DNA from: IDS-8 sp040902105
Lineage (GTDB): Bacteria > Pseudomonadota > Gammaproteobacteria > Steroidobacterales > Woeseiaceae
NCBI GenBank assembly: GCA_040902105.1
Contig: JBBDXW010000020.1
Span: forward strand, 1-41,770
Direction: 5' to 3'
Length of the DNA stretch: 41,770 bases
In this document: positions 34,210 to 41,667 of the stretch, piece after piece
Position numbering within the stretch: position 1 is the stretch's first letter
Layout of the letters: each line of letters opens with the position of its first letter
The notes under the pieces: model-generated
What the model was told of the DNA's origin: nothing
Databases searched by the model: none
What the model saw: only the letters and a program-made list of their open reading frames with translations
Translations under genes and position numbers: made by a program

Positions 34210-34263
34210 CCCGCGAGAATTGCAGGATAGACACGGAAAATGCAAGAATTCCTGAAATCAGGT

Positions 34264-34271
34264 ATCACATT
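34264..34271 (-). promoter_or_regulatory. Candidate PaaX operator 2 (paaZ/paaX gap)
   Basis: On the minus strand AATGTGAT fits WWTRTGAT and is followed by ACC. It faces operator 1 as an inverted pair (TGTGATNCC arms) about 55 bases apart. It lies 38 bases upstream of the ATG at 34309, which supports that start for paaX over the earlier in-frame start at 34240. Confidence 0.45.
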
Positions 34272-34308
34272 GTACGGCCGGCCGGTCGCAAAGCAAAGGC
34301 GTGAGCCA

Positions 34309-35301
34309 ATGACGCAAGGCAAGCCGGCAAGTACCAGTGCAATTCAGCGGTGCATTGAAGCTATGTCGCTCGAAACCGTCACCCGGTCACTCATCGAGGA
34401 ATTTCGCTCGCGGCCGACGCTCCGCGCAGGCTCCCTGATTGTGACCGTATTCGGCGACGCGATCGCGCCGCGCGGCGGTACCGTCTGGATCGGCAGCCTG
34501 ATTCGCGTGATGACCGACTTCGGCATCAGTGAACGGCTGGTCAGAACCTCGGTATTCCGTCTGGCGCGCGACGGCTGGCTCGATGTCGACCAGGTCGGCC
34601 GGCAGAGTTACTACCGCTTGACGGACGAGGGCGCGCGGCGCTTCGCCCAGGCCACCCACCGCATTTACAGGGAACCGCGCCAGACCTGGGAAGGCAACTG
34701 GTGCCTGGTGCTGACCGCCGGGCTCGATTCCGAAAGGCGGGAACTGGTACGAAAGGAACTGTCCTGGCTGGGTTTCGGCGCAATCGGGGCCGACGTCCTT
34801 GCGCATCCGTCGCCGGACCAGGCGGATCTGGACGCGCAACTGAAACGCCTCGATTCCGGCGACCTCGTCGTCATGAGCGGGCGCGGCACCGGCCCGACGC
34901 TGCAGAACGGCGCCCTGCGCGGACTCGTTCACAGAAGCTGGAACCTGCAGGACATCGAACACCGTTACGAAGCGTTTCTCGGCCGGTTTCGTCCCGTTTT
35001 CGCGGCAAGCAAACGCGGCCGGAGCATCCGGCCGCAGACGGCATTCCAGATTCGCACGCTCATGCTGCAGGAGTATCGCAAGGTCCTGCTGCGCGATCCG
35101 TTGCTGCCGGCCGACCTGCTGCCGCGGGCGTGGCACGGGGTGCCGGCCTATCAACTGTGCCGCAACCTGTACCGCAGGGTGTACAGCGCGGCAGACGATT
35201 TCATGAGCGAGACGATGGAGACTGCGGAGGGGCCGTTGCCGCCGCCGTCGCCGGATTTCTATCGACGTTTTGGCGGACTCGAACCAGGAAAGCGCACATG
35301 A
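34309..35301 (+). CDS. paaX: PaaX, phenylacetyl-CoA-responsive repressor
   Basis: A 330-residue regulator from ATG 34309; in-frame ATG 34363 and an earlier ATG at 34240 are alternatives. The N-terminal winged helix-turn-helix includes RAGSLIVTVFGDAIAPRGGT and GISERLVRTSVFRLARDGWL, the hallmark of PaaX. The middle domain has WEGNWCLVLTAGL and the C-terminal PaaX_C region has RRVYSAADDFMSETME. In E. coli it represses the paa operons until phenylacetyl-CoA binds. Here it heads the plus-strand paa cluster and faces paaZ, fitting autoregulation and control of both directions. paaI starts 13 bases after its stop. Confidence 0.95.
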   Translation: MTQGKPASTSAIQRCIEAMSLETVTRSLIEEFRSRPTLRAGSLIVTVFGDAIAPRGGTVWIGSLIRVMTDFGISERLVRTSVFRLARDGWLDVDQVGRQSYYRLTDEGARRFAQATHRIYREPRQTWEGNWCLVLTAGLDSERRELVRKELSWLGFGAIGADVLAHPSPDQADLDAQLKRLDSGDLVVMSGRGTGPTLQNGALRGLVHRSWNLQDIEHRYEAFLGRFRPVFAASKRGRSIRPQTAFQIRTLMLQEYRKVLLRDPLLPADLLPRAWHGVPAYQLCRNLYRRVYSAADDFMSETMETAEGPLPPPSPDFYRRFGGLEPGKRT

Positions 35302-35314
35302 GGCAACAGAAGTC

Positions 35315-35743
35315 ATGAACACACTCGAAATCGCGCAACGTTGTGCCGAAGTCATGTTCGCGAGGGACAGCGCGTCGCGGGCGCTCGGCATCTCCATCGA
35401 AGTGAGCGAGGTGGGAAGCGCCCGCGCGCGCATGGAAATAACGCCTTCCATGGTGAACGGCTTCGGCGTATGCCATGGCGGCTACATCTTTACACTGGCC
35501 GACAGCGCCTTCGCGTTCGCCTGCAACGGTTACGATCGCGTGACGCTTGCAGCCGGCGCCACCATCGATTTTGTGCGCTCGGCAAGGCTCGGCGACCGCT
35601 TGCTGGCCGAGGCGAGCGAACGCTACCGCGGACGAAGCAGCGGCATTTATGACGTGACCGTAAGCAATCAGGACGGACGGCTGGTGGCCCAGTTCCGCGG
35701 TCGCTCACACAGCACCGGGGACCCCGTCATTACGGGCGAATAG
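35315..35743 (+). CDS. paaI: PaaI, hydroxyphenylacetyl-CoA thioesterase
   Basis: A 142-residue hot-dog thioesterase from ATG 35315. The family motif is NGFGVCHGGYIFTLADSAFA with the conserved HGG and the catalytic Asp in TLADSAF; a long central helix and the GATIDFVRSARLGDRL strand follow. It forms tetramers in known homologues and releases CoA from dead-end ring-hydroxylated phenylacetyl-CoA, acting as a rescue enzyme. It lies between paaX and paaA in the same direction. The start lies after the paaX stop, so there is no overlap; an in-frame TTG at 35270 would overlap paaX. Confidence 0.93.
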   Translation: MNTLEIAQRCAEVMFARDSASRALGISIEVSEVGSARARMEITPSMVNGFGVCHGGYIFTLADSAFAFACNGYDRVTLAAGATIDFVRSARLGDRLLAEASERYRGRSSGIYDVTVSNQDGRLVAQFRGRSHSTGDPVITGE

Positions 35744-35746
35744 CGC

Positions 35747-35761
35747 TTTATGATACATAAA
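35747..35761. promoter_or_regulatory. Palindromic operator candidate upstream of paaA
   Basis: TTTATGATACATAAA is a perfect inverted repeat (TTTATG-ATA-CATAAA) that begins 4 bases after the paaI stop. It contains TTTATGAT, a match to WWTRTGAT, the PaaX half-site. A TTGAAA hexamer (35765-35770) follows at once and could be a -35 box. Together they suggest a separate, repressible promoter for paaABCDE. Confidence 0.5.
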
Positions 35762-35852
35762 ACCTTGAAAAACTCTAAAAAGCGTGACACATTAGGCCAG
35801 GCGTCGGATACAGGCGTTTTGCGGAGACGCGCGGGAAATCGAGGTAGGCGAG

Positions 35853-36845
35853 ATGTATACACAAGGCCTGGACCAGCCTGGAACGAGCGCTGAATGCGGT
35901 GACGCGGCGGAGACGGCGGCTGAACTCGCAGGCTTCCAGAGACGTATCGACGCCGAAGAAAAAATCGAGGCGAAAGACTGGATGCCCGAAGCATACCGCA
36001 AGACGCTGGTGCGACAGATTTCCCAGCATGCGCATTCCGAGATCATCGGCATGCAGCCCGAGGGCAATTGGTTAACCCGCGCACCCACGCTGCGCCGCAA
36101 GGCCATTCTCCTGGCGAAGGTACAGGACGAAGCCGGACACGGGCTCTACCTCTACGGCGCGGGCGAAACGCTCGGCACGTCGCGCGAGCAGATGGTCGAC
36201 GGCCTGCTGAGCGGTAAAGCCAAATACTCGAGCATCTTCAACTATCCGACTTTGACCTGGGCCGACATCGGTGCCATCGGCTGGCTGGTCGATGGCGCGG
36301 CGATCATGAACCAGATTCCCATCTGCCGCTGTTCCTACGGACCGTATGCACGCGCCATGGTCCGAATTTGCAAGGAAGAGAGCTTTCATCAGCGGCAGGG
36401 TTTCGAGATCATGCTGACACTCAGCCGCGGCACCGCGGAGCAGAAAGACATGGCGCAGGATGCGCTCAATCGCTGGTGGTGGCCGTCCGTGATGATGTTC
36501 GGGCCGAGCGACGAGAATTCGAAGCATTCCGCACAATCCATGGCCTGGAAAATCAAGCGCTTTTCGAACGACGAGCTGCGGCAGAAATTCGTCGACGTCA
36601 CCGCACCGCAAGCGGAATTTCTAGGACTCGAGATTCCGGACGACAAGCTCGAATACGACTCCGCATCGGGCCATTACCGTTTCGGCGAGATCGATTGGCA
36701 GGAGTTTTACGATGTGCTGGCAGGCAACGGACCTTGCAATCGCCAGCGCCTTCAACATCGCCGCAAGGCGCAGGACGACGGCGCCTGGGTGCGTGTGGCG
36801 GCGCGAGCTTACGCCGACAAGCAGTCGGCGCGAAAAGCAGCTTGA
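35853..36845 (+). CDS. paaA: PaaA, phenylacetyl-CoA 1,2-epoxidase catalytic subunit
   Basis: A 330-residue ferritin-like diiron protein starting at ATG 35853 behind AGGTAGG. Diiron ligands are visible as E63 in AHSEIIGMQP, E93 and H96 in VQDEAGHG, and E175/H179 in KEESFHQRQG. It binds phenylacetyl-CoA and inserts one oxygen atom into the ring, giving the 1,2-epoxide, with electrons from PaaE. It is the catalytic partner of PaaC in the PaaABC core. Sequence and length match the family closely over the whole chain. paaB follows after 32 bases. Confidence 0.97.
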   Translation: MYTQGLDQPGTSAECGDAAETAAELAGFQRRIDAEEKIEAKDWMPEAYRKTLVRQISQHAHSEIIGMQPEGNWLTRAPTLRRKAILLAKVQDEAGHGLYLYGAGETLGTSREQMVDGLLSGKAKYSSIFNYPTLTWADIGAIGWLVDGAAIMNQIPICRCSYGPYARAMVRICKEESFHQRQGFEIMLTLSRGTAEQKDMAQDALNRWWWPSVMMFGPSDENSKHSAQSMAWKIKRFSNDELRQKFVDVTAPQAEFLGLEIPDDKLEYDSASGHYRFGEIDWQEFYDVLAGNGPCNRQRLQHRRKAQDDGAWVRVAARAYADKQSARKAA

Positions 36846-36877
36846 GATGCAAAAGCCGGATGGCAGGAGGCAGTGGA

Positions 36878-37165
36878 ATGGCTGACGAAACCTGGCCACT
36901 TTACGAAGTGTTTATTCGTTCACGTTCGGGATTGAGTCACCGGCATGCCGGCAGCGTGCACGCGGCGGATGACCAGATGGCGCTGGATCACGCGCGTGAC
37001 GTTTACACCCGGCGCAATGAAGGCGTCAGCATCTGGGTCGTCCGCTCGAGCGCGATCTCGGCGTCGGATCCCGCCGAGTCGGCGGCTTTTTTCGACCCGG
37101 CGGCGGACAAGATCTACCGGCATCCGACCTTCTACGAGATTCCTGACGGCGTGGAAAACCTGTAG
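36878..37165 (+). CDS. paaB: PaaB, epoxidase complex subunit
   Basis: A 95-residue protein from ATG 36878 with AGGAGG upstream; earlier in-frame codons belong to the antisense-like extension inside paaA and are not coding. Family blocks are WPLYEVFIRSRSGLSHRHAG, ARDVYTRRNEGVSIWVVRS and PTFYEIPDGVENL. PaaB bridges PaaAC heterodimers in the epoxidase. An unusually long gap of 120 bases follows before paaC and holds an inverted repeat doublet. Confidence 0.96.
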   Translation: MADETWPLYEVFIRSRSGLSHRHAGSVHAADDQMALDHARDVYTRRNEGVSIWVVRSSAISASDPAESAAFFDPAADKIYRHPTFYEIPDGVENL

Positions 37166-37196
37166 ATACCATGTTTCGTTTTCGGGTCAAGCGACA

Positions 37197-37258
37197 GTTG
37201 GAGCCCGCGAGGGCGGGCGATCCTTCGCTCTTATTCGCCCGTTTTCACGGGCTCCAAC
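37197..37258. repeat. REP-like palindrome doublet (REPIN-like)
   Basis: Two inverted copies of a REP-type unit face each other. Copy 1 (37197-37221) begins GTTGGAGCCCGCGAGGGCGG and has its own GCCCGC/GCGGGC hairpin. Copy 2, read on the minus strand from 37258, begins GTTGGAGCCCGTGAAAACGG. The outer arms GTTGGAGCCCG / CGGGCTCCAAC pair perfectly, giving one long imperfect hairpin. The pattern resembles the GTAGGAGC-type REPs of pseudomonads. Confidence 0.65.
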
Positions 37259-37285
37259 AGGACTTCGATTGCCGCGGAGACCCCT

Positions 37286-38044
37286 ATGGATAAGGACGAA
37301 GCACGTCTGAATTACGTATTGCGCCTCGGCGACAACGCACTGGTGCTCGGGCAACGGCTGTCGGAAATCGTGACGCGTGCGCCAGAACTCGAGGAAGAGC
37401 TGGCAAGCGCCAATTTCGCGCTCGATTACATCGGGCAAGCGCGGTTGTTCTACAGCTATGCGGGTGAACTCGAAGGCAAAGGCCGCAGCGAAGACGATTT
37501 CGCATTCCTGCGCGACGGGCCGGAGTTCCGGAACCTGCTGCTGGTCGAACAGCCCAACGGCCACTTTGGCGATACGGTCGTGCGGCAGTTCCTGTTTGAA
37601 GCATTTTATTCGTTGCTGCTCGAGGCCCTGGCCCGCTGCGACGATGCTCGTGTAACGGAAATCGCGGCGCGCGCCGTGAAGGAGATCCATTATCACCTGC
37701 GTCACGTTACGCAGTGGGTTGTGCGGCTGGGCGGCGGAACCGACGAAAGCCACGATTGCGTGCAGCAGTCGCTGGACACCCTGTGGCGCTATACCGGCGA
37801 ACTGTTTGCCGGGGACCAGGTCGACGAGGCCTTTCAATGCGAGTGGAACGGACCCAGGCTAGAGGATATCGAGGTCGCCTGGAACAAGAAGGTCGAGGCT
37901 GTGCTCGCCGACGCGACGCTGACGCGCCCGAACGCGCAATGGATGGATGGCGGCGGGCGCACCGGCCGTCATACGGAGCACCTGGGCTATCTCATTGCCG
38001 AAATGCAGTTCCTGCAGCGCGCCTATCCCGGGGCGCAGTGGTAA
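37286..38044 (+). CDS. paaC: PaaC, epoxidase structural subunit
   Basis: A 252-residue ferritin-like protein from ATG 37286. The family blocks NYVLRLGDNALVLGQRLSEI, ANFALDYIGQARLFYSYAGE and VKEIHYHLRHVTQWVVRLGG are present. PaaC is a degenerate ferritin-fold homologue of PaaA that lacks a working diiron site but forms the heterodimer interface. The C-terminus (GRHTEHLGYLIAEMQFLQRA) matches family length. paaD starts 8 bases after the stop. Confidence 0.96.
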   Translation: MDKDEARLNYVLRLGDNALVLGQRLSEIVTRAPELEEELASANFALDYIGQARLFYSYAGELEGKGRSEDDFAFLRDGPEFRNLLLVEQPNGHFGDTVVRQFLFEAFYSLLLEALARCDDARVTEIAARAVKEIHYHLRHVTQWVVRLGGGTDESHDCVQQSLDTLWRYTGELFAGDQVDEAFQCEWNGPRLEDIEVAWNKKVEAVLADATLTRPNAQWMDGGGRTGRHTEHLGYLIAEMQFLQRAYPGAQW

Positions 38045-38051
38045 GACAGCG

Positions 38052-38561
38052 ATGAACCTGGTCGCCGACACGGGTGTTATGCCGACAAGCCGGGACATCC
38101 GTTTCTTGCTGGAATCCGTCGCGGACCCGGAAATCCCGGTTTTGAGCGTGATCGACCTCGGCATCGTGCGCGATATTGCGGTATATCAGGATCGCGTCGA
38201 GGTGTCTGTTGCGCCTACCTACACCGGATGTCCGGCCACCGAAGTCATCGAACGGATGATCCTTGCAAAGCTCAGGCGAAACGGCATTTCTCACGTCACG
38301 ATCAAACGGGTGCTGTCGCCGCCGTGGACGACGGACTGGCTCACCGAGGCCGGGAGGCAGAAATTGCGCGCTTACGGTATTGCGCCCCCCGACGGCAGCG
38401 CGAGCAAACGCAGCCTGCTTGCGCCGGTACTGAAAGTCCGCTGTCCGCGGTGCTCTACCGACGATACGACGCGTGTCAGCGAGTTCGGCTCCACGCCGTG
38501 CAAAGCTTCGTACAAATGCAACGAGTGCTTTGAGCCCTTCGAATATTTCAAGTGCATTTGA
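38052..38561 (+). CDS. paaD: PaaD, epoxidase assembly protein (MIP18/SufT-like)
   Basis: A 169-residue protein from ATG 38052; upstream codons overlapping paaC are not coding. The N-terminal MIP18-type domain contains LLESVADPEIPVLSVIDLGI and the cysteine motif TYTGCPATEVIE, as in Fe-S assembly factors. The C-terminal part has two Cys pairs (CPRC and CNEC) that could bind a metal. In known systems PaaD is needed for epoxidase activity, probably for maturation of iron centres. It is followed by paaE after 6 bases. Confidence 0.95.
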   Translation: MNLVADTGVMPTSRDIRFLLESVADPEIPVLSVIDLGIVRDIAVYQDRVEVSVAPTYTGCPATEVIERMILAKLRRNGISHVTIKRVLSPPWTTDWLTEAGRQKLRAYGIAPPDGSASKRSLLAPVLKVRCPRCSTDDTTRVSEFGSTPCKASYKCNECFEPFEYFKCI

Positions 38562-38567
38562 TCCACG

Positions 38568-39644
38568 ATGCGTAGTTTTCACACATTGACTGTTGCGGGA
38601 GTCGAACGGGAGACCGCGGATTCGATGCGCGTCCGTCTCCGGGTTCCGGCGGAGCTCGAGGAGCAATTCGAGTTTCTGCCGGGACAGCACCTGCCGGTCC
38701 AGGTCTCCCTGAACGGCAGGAAAGTCCGCCGCACTTACAGCATTTGTTCCGTTCCCGGGCAGTGGCCGCTCGAAATTGGCGTGCGCGTGCAGCCAAACGG
38801 CGTGTTCTCCGGATACGTTGCAACGGAACTGGCGGCCGGCAGCGCGCTGGAGGCGATGCCTCCATTCGGTCAGTTTCATGCGAGCCCCTGTTCAACCAAC
38901 GCAAAGACATATGTCGCGTTTGCTGCGGGGAGCGGCATCACCCCGATATTGTCGATTCTCCGGACGACGCTCGAAGTGGAGTCCGCGAGCCGTTTTATCC
39001 TGTTCTACGGAAACCGCCGCCAGCGCACGACGATGTTCATCGAGGATTTGTACGCGCTGAAAAACCGCTTCCCGGAACGGCTGCAGCTCAATTTCCTGTT
39101 CAGCCAGGAAGAGCAGGAATTTCCGCTCATGCACGGCCGACTTGATGCCGGGAAAGTACGGGAGCTCTGGCGCTCGTTCTGTGTCGGACTGAAGCCGGAC
39201 GACGCATTCATTTGCGGCCCGGACACGATGATCGATACCGTACGGGACACGCTCGAAGGACTCGGGATGGACAAGGCGGACATTCACGTCGAGCGATACG
39301 GAGCGCCTCGCGTACAGCGAGCTCCGGTAACGGCGCCGCCGTCGCCCCGGAGCGCACAACATCTCGCGAGCGTTACCGTGATTATGGACGGCCACGAGAA
39401 GACCTTCGACATGTCGGCAGAGAGCCCGAACATCGTGGACGCCGCCGCGGATCACGGTATCGAGTTGCCTTATTCCTGCAAGGGGGGAGTCTGCGCGACG
39501 TGCCGCACCTGGCTCAGCAAAGGTCAGGTGCGCATGCACGCCAATTATGGCCTGGAGCCCTGGGAAGTGGAGAAGGGCTTCGTGCTGGCCTGCCAGTCGT
39601 ATCCACTGACCGACAGCGTCGTGCTGGATTACGACAAGATCTGA
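38568..39644 (+). CDS. paaE: PaaE, epoxidase reductase (FAD and 2Fe-2S)
   Basis: A 358-residue reductase. An N-terminal FAD domain (RRTYSICS, about 54-61) and NADPH domain (FAAGSGITPILSILR, about 119-133, and CGPDTMIDTV) form the FNR module. A C-terminal plant-type ferredoxin domain holds the 2Fe-2S ligands C304, C309, C312 (CKGGVCATC) and C342. It passes electrons from NADPH to the PaaA diiron centre. It is the last gene of the paaABCDE run and is followed by a strong terminator. Confidence 0.96.
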   Translation: MRSFHTLTVAGVERETADSMRVRLRVPAELEEQFEFLPGQHLPVQVSLNGRKVRRTYSICSVPGQWPLEIGVRVQPNGVFSGYVATELAAGSALEAMPPFGQFHASPCSTNAKTYVAFAAGSGITPILSILRTTLEVESASRFILFYGNRRQRTTMFIEDLYALKNRFPERLQLNFLFSQEEQEFPLMHGRLDAGKVRELWRSFCVGLKPDDAFICGPDTMIDTVRDTLEGLGMDKADIHVERYGAPRVQRAPVTAPPSPRSAQHLASVTVIMDGHEKTFDMSAESPNIVDAAADHGIELPYSCKGGVCATCRTWLSKGQVRMHANYGLEPWEVEKGFVLACQSYPLTDSVVLDYDKI

Positions 39645-39654
39645 GCACTCGCGG

Positions 39655-39688
39655 CGGCTTCCCGGCGCCGGGCGGCTGCGTGTTTTTC
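39655..39688 (+). terminator. Rho-independent terminator after paaE
   Basis: Twelve-base GC-rich arms (39655-39666 and 39669-39680, one mismatch, two G-T pairs) around the core CCCGGCGCCGGG, followed by GTGTTTTT. It begins 11 bases after the paaE stop and separates the paa operon from fabA. Confidence 0.75.
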
Positions 39689-39870
39689 CCATCGCGCCTT
39701 CTCAAAGGCATCATTGGCCCGCTTTGTTCTGTAAGATACGGACGGTCGATCGGCCGCCTCTGCCGCAGCGAGGCGGCTGCACACCCGGGTCACCAGCACA
39801 CCAAGAATTAAAGGTTAAAGAGCCTATCTGATGGCAGGGACAAAGCAACTTTCGATGCGCCGGAGCGCGT

Positions 39871-40437
39871 ATGAGCAAAACGGATAAGCGATCGGTCATT
39901 ACGGGCGCCGCCGCGCTGCCGCCGGACCGGAAAAATTCGTACGGTCGCGATGAATTGCTCGCTTGCGCGCGGGGCGAACTGTTCGACCCGGACAGTGGGA
40001 AGCTGCCGTTACCGGACATGTTGATGACGGACCGGGTGCCGCTCATCACGAACAGCGGCGGTCAGTATGGCAAGGGGGAGATCGTAGCCGAACTCGACAT
40101 CGACCCCGATATGTGGTTTTTCAAGTGCCATTTTGCGGGCGATCCGGTGATGCCCGGATGTCTCGGCCTGGATGCGCTGTGGCAGCTGGTCGGCTTTTTC
40201 CTCGTCTGGCACGGATTCAAGGGCCGCGGCCGGGCGCTCGGCGTCGGAAGCGTGAAGTTCAGCGGCCAGATTTTGCCGACATCCAGGCTGGTCACTTACA
40301 ATTTGCAAATGAAACGACTGATCACACGCAAACTCATTCTTGCGATTGCCGACGGCGCCGTGTCCGTGGATGGCCGCCAGATCTATACGGCCGAAGACCT
40401 CCGGGTGGGCCTTTTTACGTCGACAGAGAATTTCTAG
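39871..40437 (+). CDS. fabA: FabA, 3-hydroxydecanoyl-ACP dehydratase/isomerase
   Basis: A 188-residue hot-dog fold dehydratase with GGAG 6 bases before the ATG. The active site shows H87 and D101 in WFFKCHFAGDPVMPGCLGLD, with the 14-residue spacing of H70/D84 in the E. coli enzyme. The RALGVGSVKFSGQILPT block is also typical. About 17 extra N-terminal residues compared with E. coli are present. It dehydrates 3-hydroxydecanoyl-ACP and isomerises the double bond to the cis-3 form, starting unsaturated fatty acid synthesis. It is followed 9 bases later by fabB, the enzyme that takes its product. Confidence 0.97.
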   Translation: MSKTDKRSVITGAAALPPDRKNSYGRDELLACARGELFDPDSGKLPLPDMLMTDRVPLITNSGGQYGKGEIVAELDIDPDMWFFKCHFAGDPVMPGCLGLDALWQLVGFFLVWHGFKGRGRALGVGSVKFSGQILPTSRLVTYNLQMKRLITRKLILAIADGAVSVDGRQIYTAEDLRVGLFTSTENF

Positions 40438-40446
40438 GGAGAATCG

Positions 40447-41667
40447 ATGCGGCGCGTTGCGATTACCGGCCTTGGCGTCGTCTCCTGTCTCGGCAACAGC
40501 CAGGACGAAGTACTGGAGTCGCTGCGAGCGGGCCGTTCCGGAATCACCTTTAATGAAACGTTCAGCGACATGGGGCTGCGCAGCAAGGTGTGCGGCAGCG
40601 TCAAGATCGACACTTCCGAATTTATCGACCGGAAGATCCGCCGCTTCATGGGCGATGCCGCCGCGTATTCCTATATTGCGATGCAACAGGCGATCGACGA
40701 TTCGGGACTCGGTGATGCCGACGTATCGAGCCCACGCACCGGCCTCATCGCGGCTTCGGGAGGGGCGTCCAGCTCGAATATCGTCGCAAGCGCCGATACG
40801 TTACGGGAAAAGGGTGTCCGCAAAATAGGCCCTTACATGGTGCCGCGCACGATGGGCAGCACCGTTTCGGCCTGTCTCGCGACACCGTTCGGGATCAAGG
40901 GTCTCAACTATTCGATTACCTCGGCGTGCGCAACGAGTGCGCATTGCATCGGCGCCGCTATGGAACAGATCCAGTTCGGCAAGCAGGACATCGTTTTTGC
41001 CGGCGGCGGGGAAGAGGAGGACTGGACACTGGCCAGCCTGTTCGATGCCATGGGCGCGCTTTCCTCAAGTTTCAACGACACGCCCACGACTGCATCGCGC
41101 CCGTACGATCAGAACCGAGACGGCTTTGTCATCGCGGCAGGCGCGGGAATGGTGGTTGTAGAGGAACTCGAACACGCGCTCGCGCGCGGCGCGAAGATTT
41201 ACGCCGAGATCGTCGGTTACGGGGCGAACTCGGACGGCTACGACATGGTGGCGCCATCCGGCGAAGGCGCTGTGCGTTGTATGCAACTTGCCCGCTCTAC
41301 GGTCGACGCACCGATCGACTACATCAACACACACGGCACCAGCACGCCCGTCGGTGACACACGCGAATTGCAGGCGATTTGCAACGTCTTCGGCGAGAAG
41401 ATTCCGCCGTTCGCTTCCAGCAAGTCCCTTTGCGGACACAGCCTGGGCGCGACCGGCGTTCAGGAATCGATCCATTGTCTCCTGATGCTGAAGCACGACT
41501 TCATCGCGCCGTCGATAAACGTCTTCGATGTGGACCCGGCCGCAGTGGGTATGCCGCTCATAACCAAGAGGGCGGACAATGCCGGGCTTCGCACCGTCAT
41601 GACAAACAGCTTCGGCTTCGGCGGCACCAACTCGTCGCTGATTTTTCAGCGGCTGGACAAGGACTAA
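40447..41667 (+). CDS. fabB: FabB, 3-oxoacyl-ACP synthase I
   Basis: A 406-residue thiolase-fold condensing enzyme from ATG 40447 behind AGGGAGAA. The catalytic triad is C161 (TSACATSAHC), H296 (NTHGTSTPVGD) and H331 (LCGHSLGATG), and the C-terminus has the usual NSFGFGGTNSSL. It elongates cis-3-decenoyl-ACP, the step that commits it to unsaturated fatty acids. Together with fabA it forms a two-gene operon, an arrangement common in gammaproteobacteria. Complete; ends about 100 bases from the right edge. Confidence 0.97.
   Translation: MRRVAITGLGVVSCLGNSQDEVLESLRAGRSGITFNETFSDMGLRSKVCGSVKIDTSEFIDRKIRRFMGDAAAYSYIAMQQAIDDSGLGDADVSSPRTGLIAASGGASSSNIVASADTLREKGVRKIGPYMVPRTMGSTVSACLATPFGIKGLNYSITSACATSAHCIGAAMEQIQFGKQDIVFAGGGEEEDWTLASLFDAMGALSSSFNDTPTTASRPYDQNRDGFVIAAGAGMVVVEELEHALARGAKIYAEIVGYGANSDGYDMVAPSGEGAVRCMQLARSTVDAPIDYINTHGTSTPVGDTRELQAICNVFGEKIPPFASSKSLCGHSLGATGVQESIHCLLMLKHDFIAPSINVFDVDPAAVGMPLITKRADNAGLRTVMTNSFGFGGTNSSLIFQRLDKD

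Noticed and set aside
33077..34255. A 392-codon frame opposite paaZ
   Set aside because: Shadow of paaZ; no motif, no ribosome-binding site, biased composition.
34387..35451. A 354-codon minus-strand frame across paaX and paaI
   Set aside because: It spans two recognised genes and their junction and has no family-like sequence.
36368..36877. N-terminal extension of PaaB into paaA
   Set aside because: PaaB proteins are about 95 residues, and the extra 170 codons overlap paaA in another frame.
37947..38051. N-terminal extension of PaaD into paaC
   Set aside because: The family begins near the ATG at 38052; the extra 35 codons overlap paaC.
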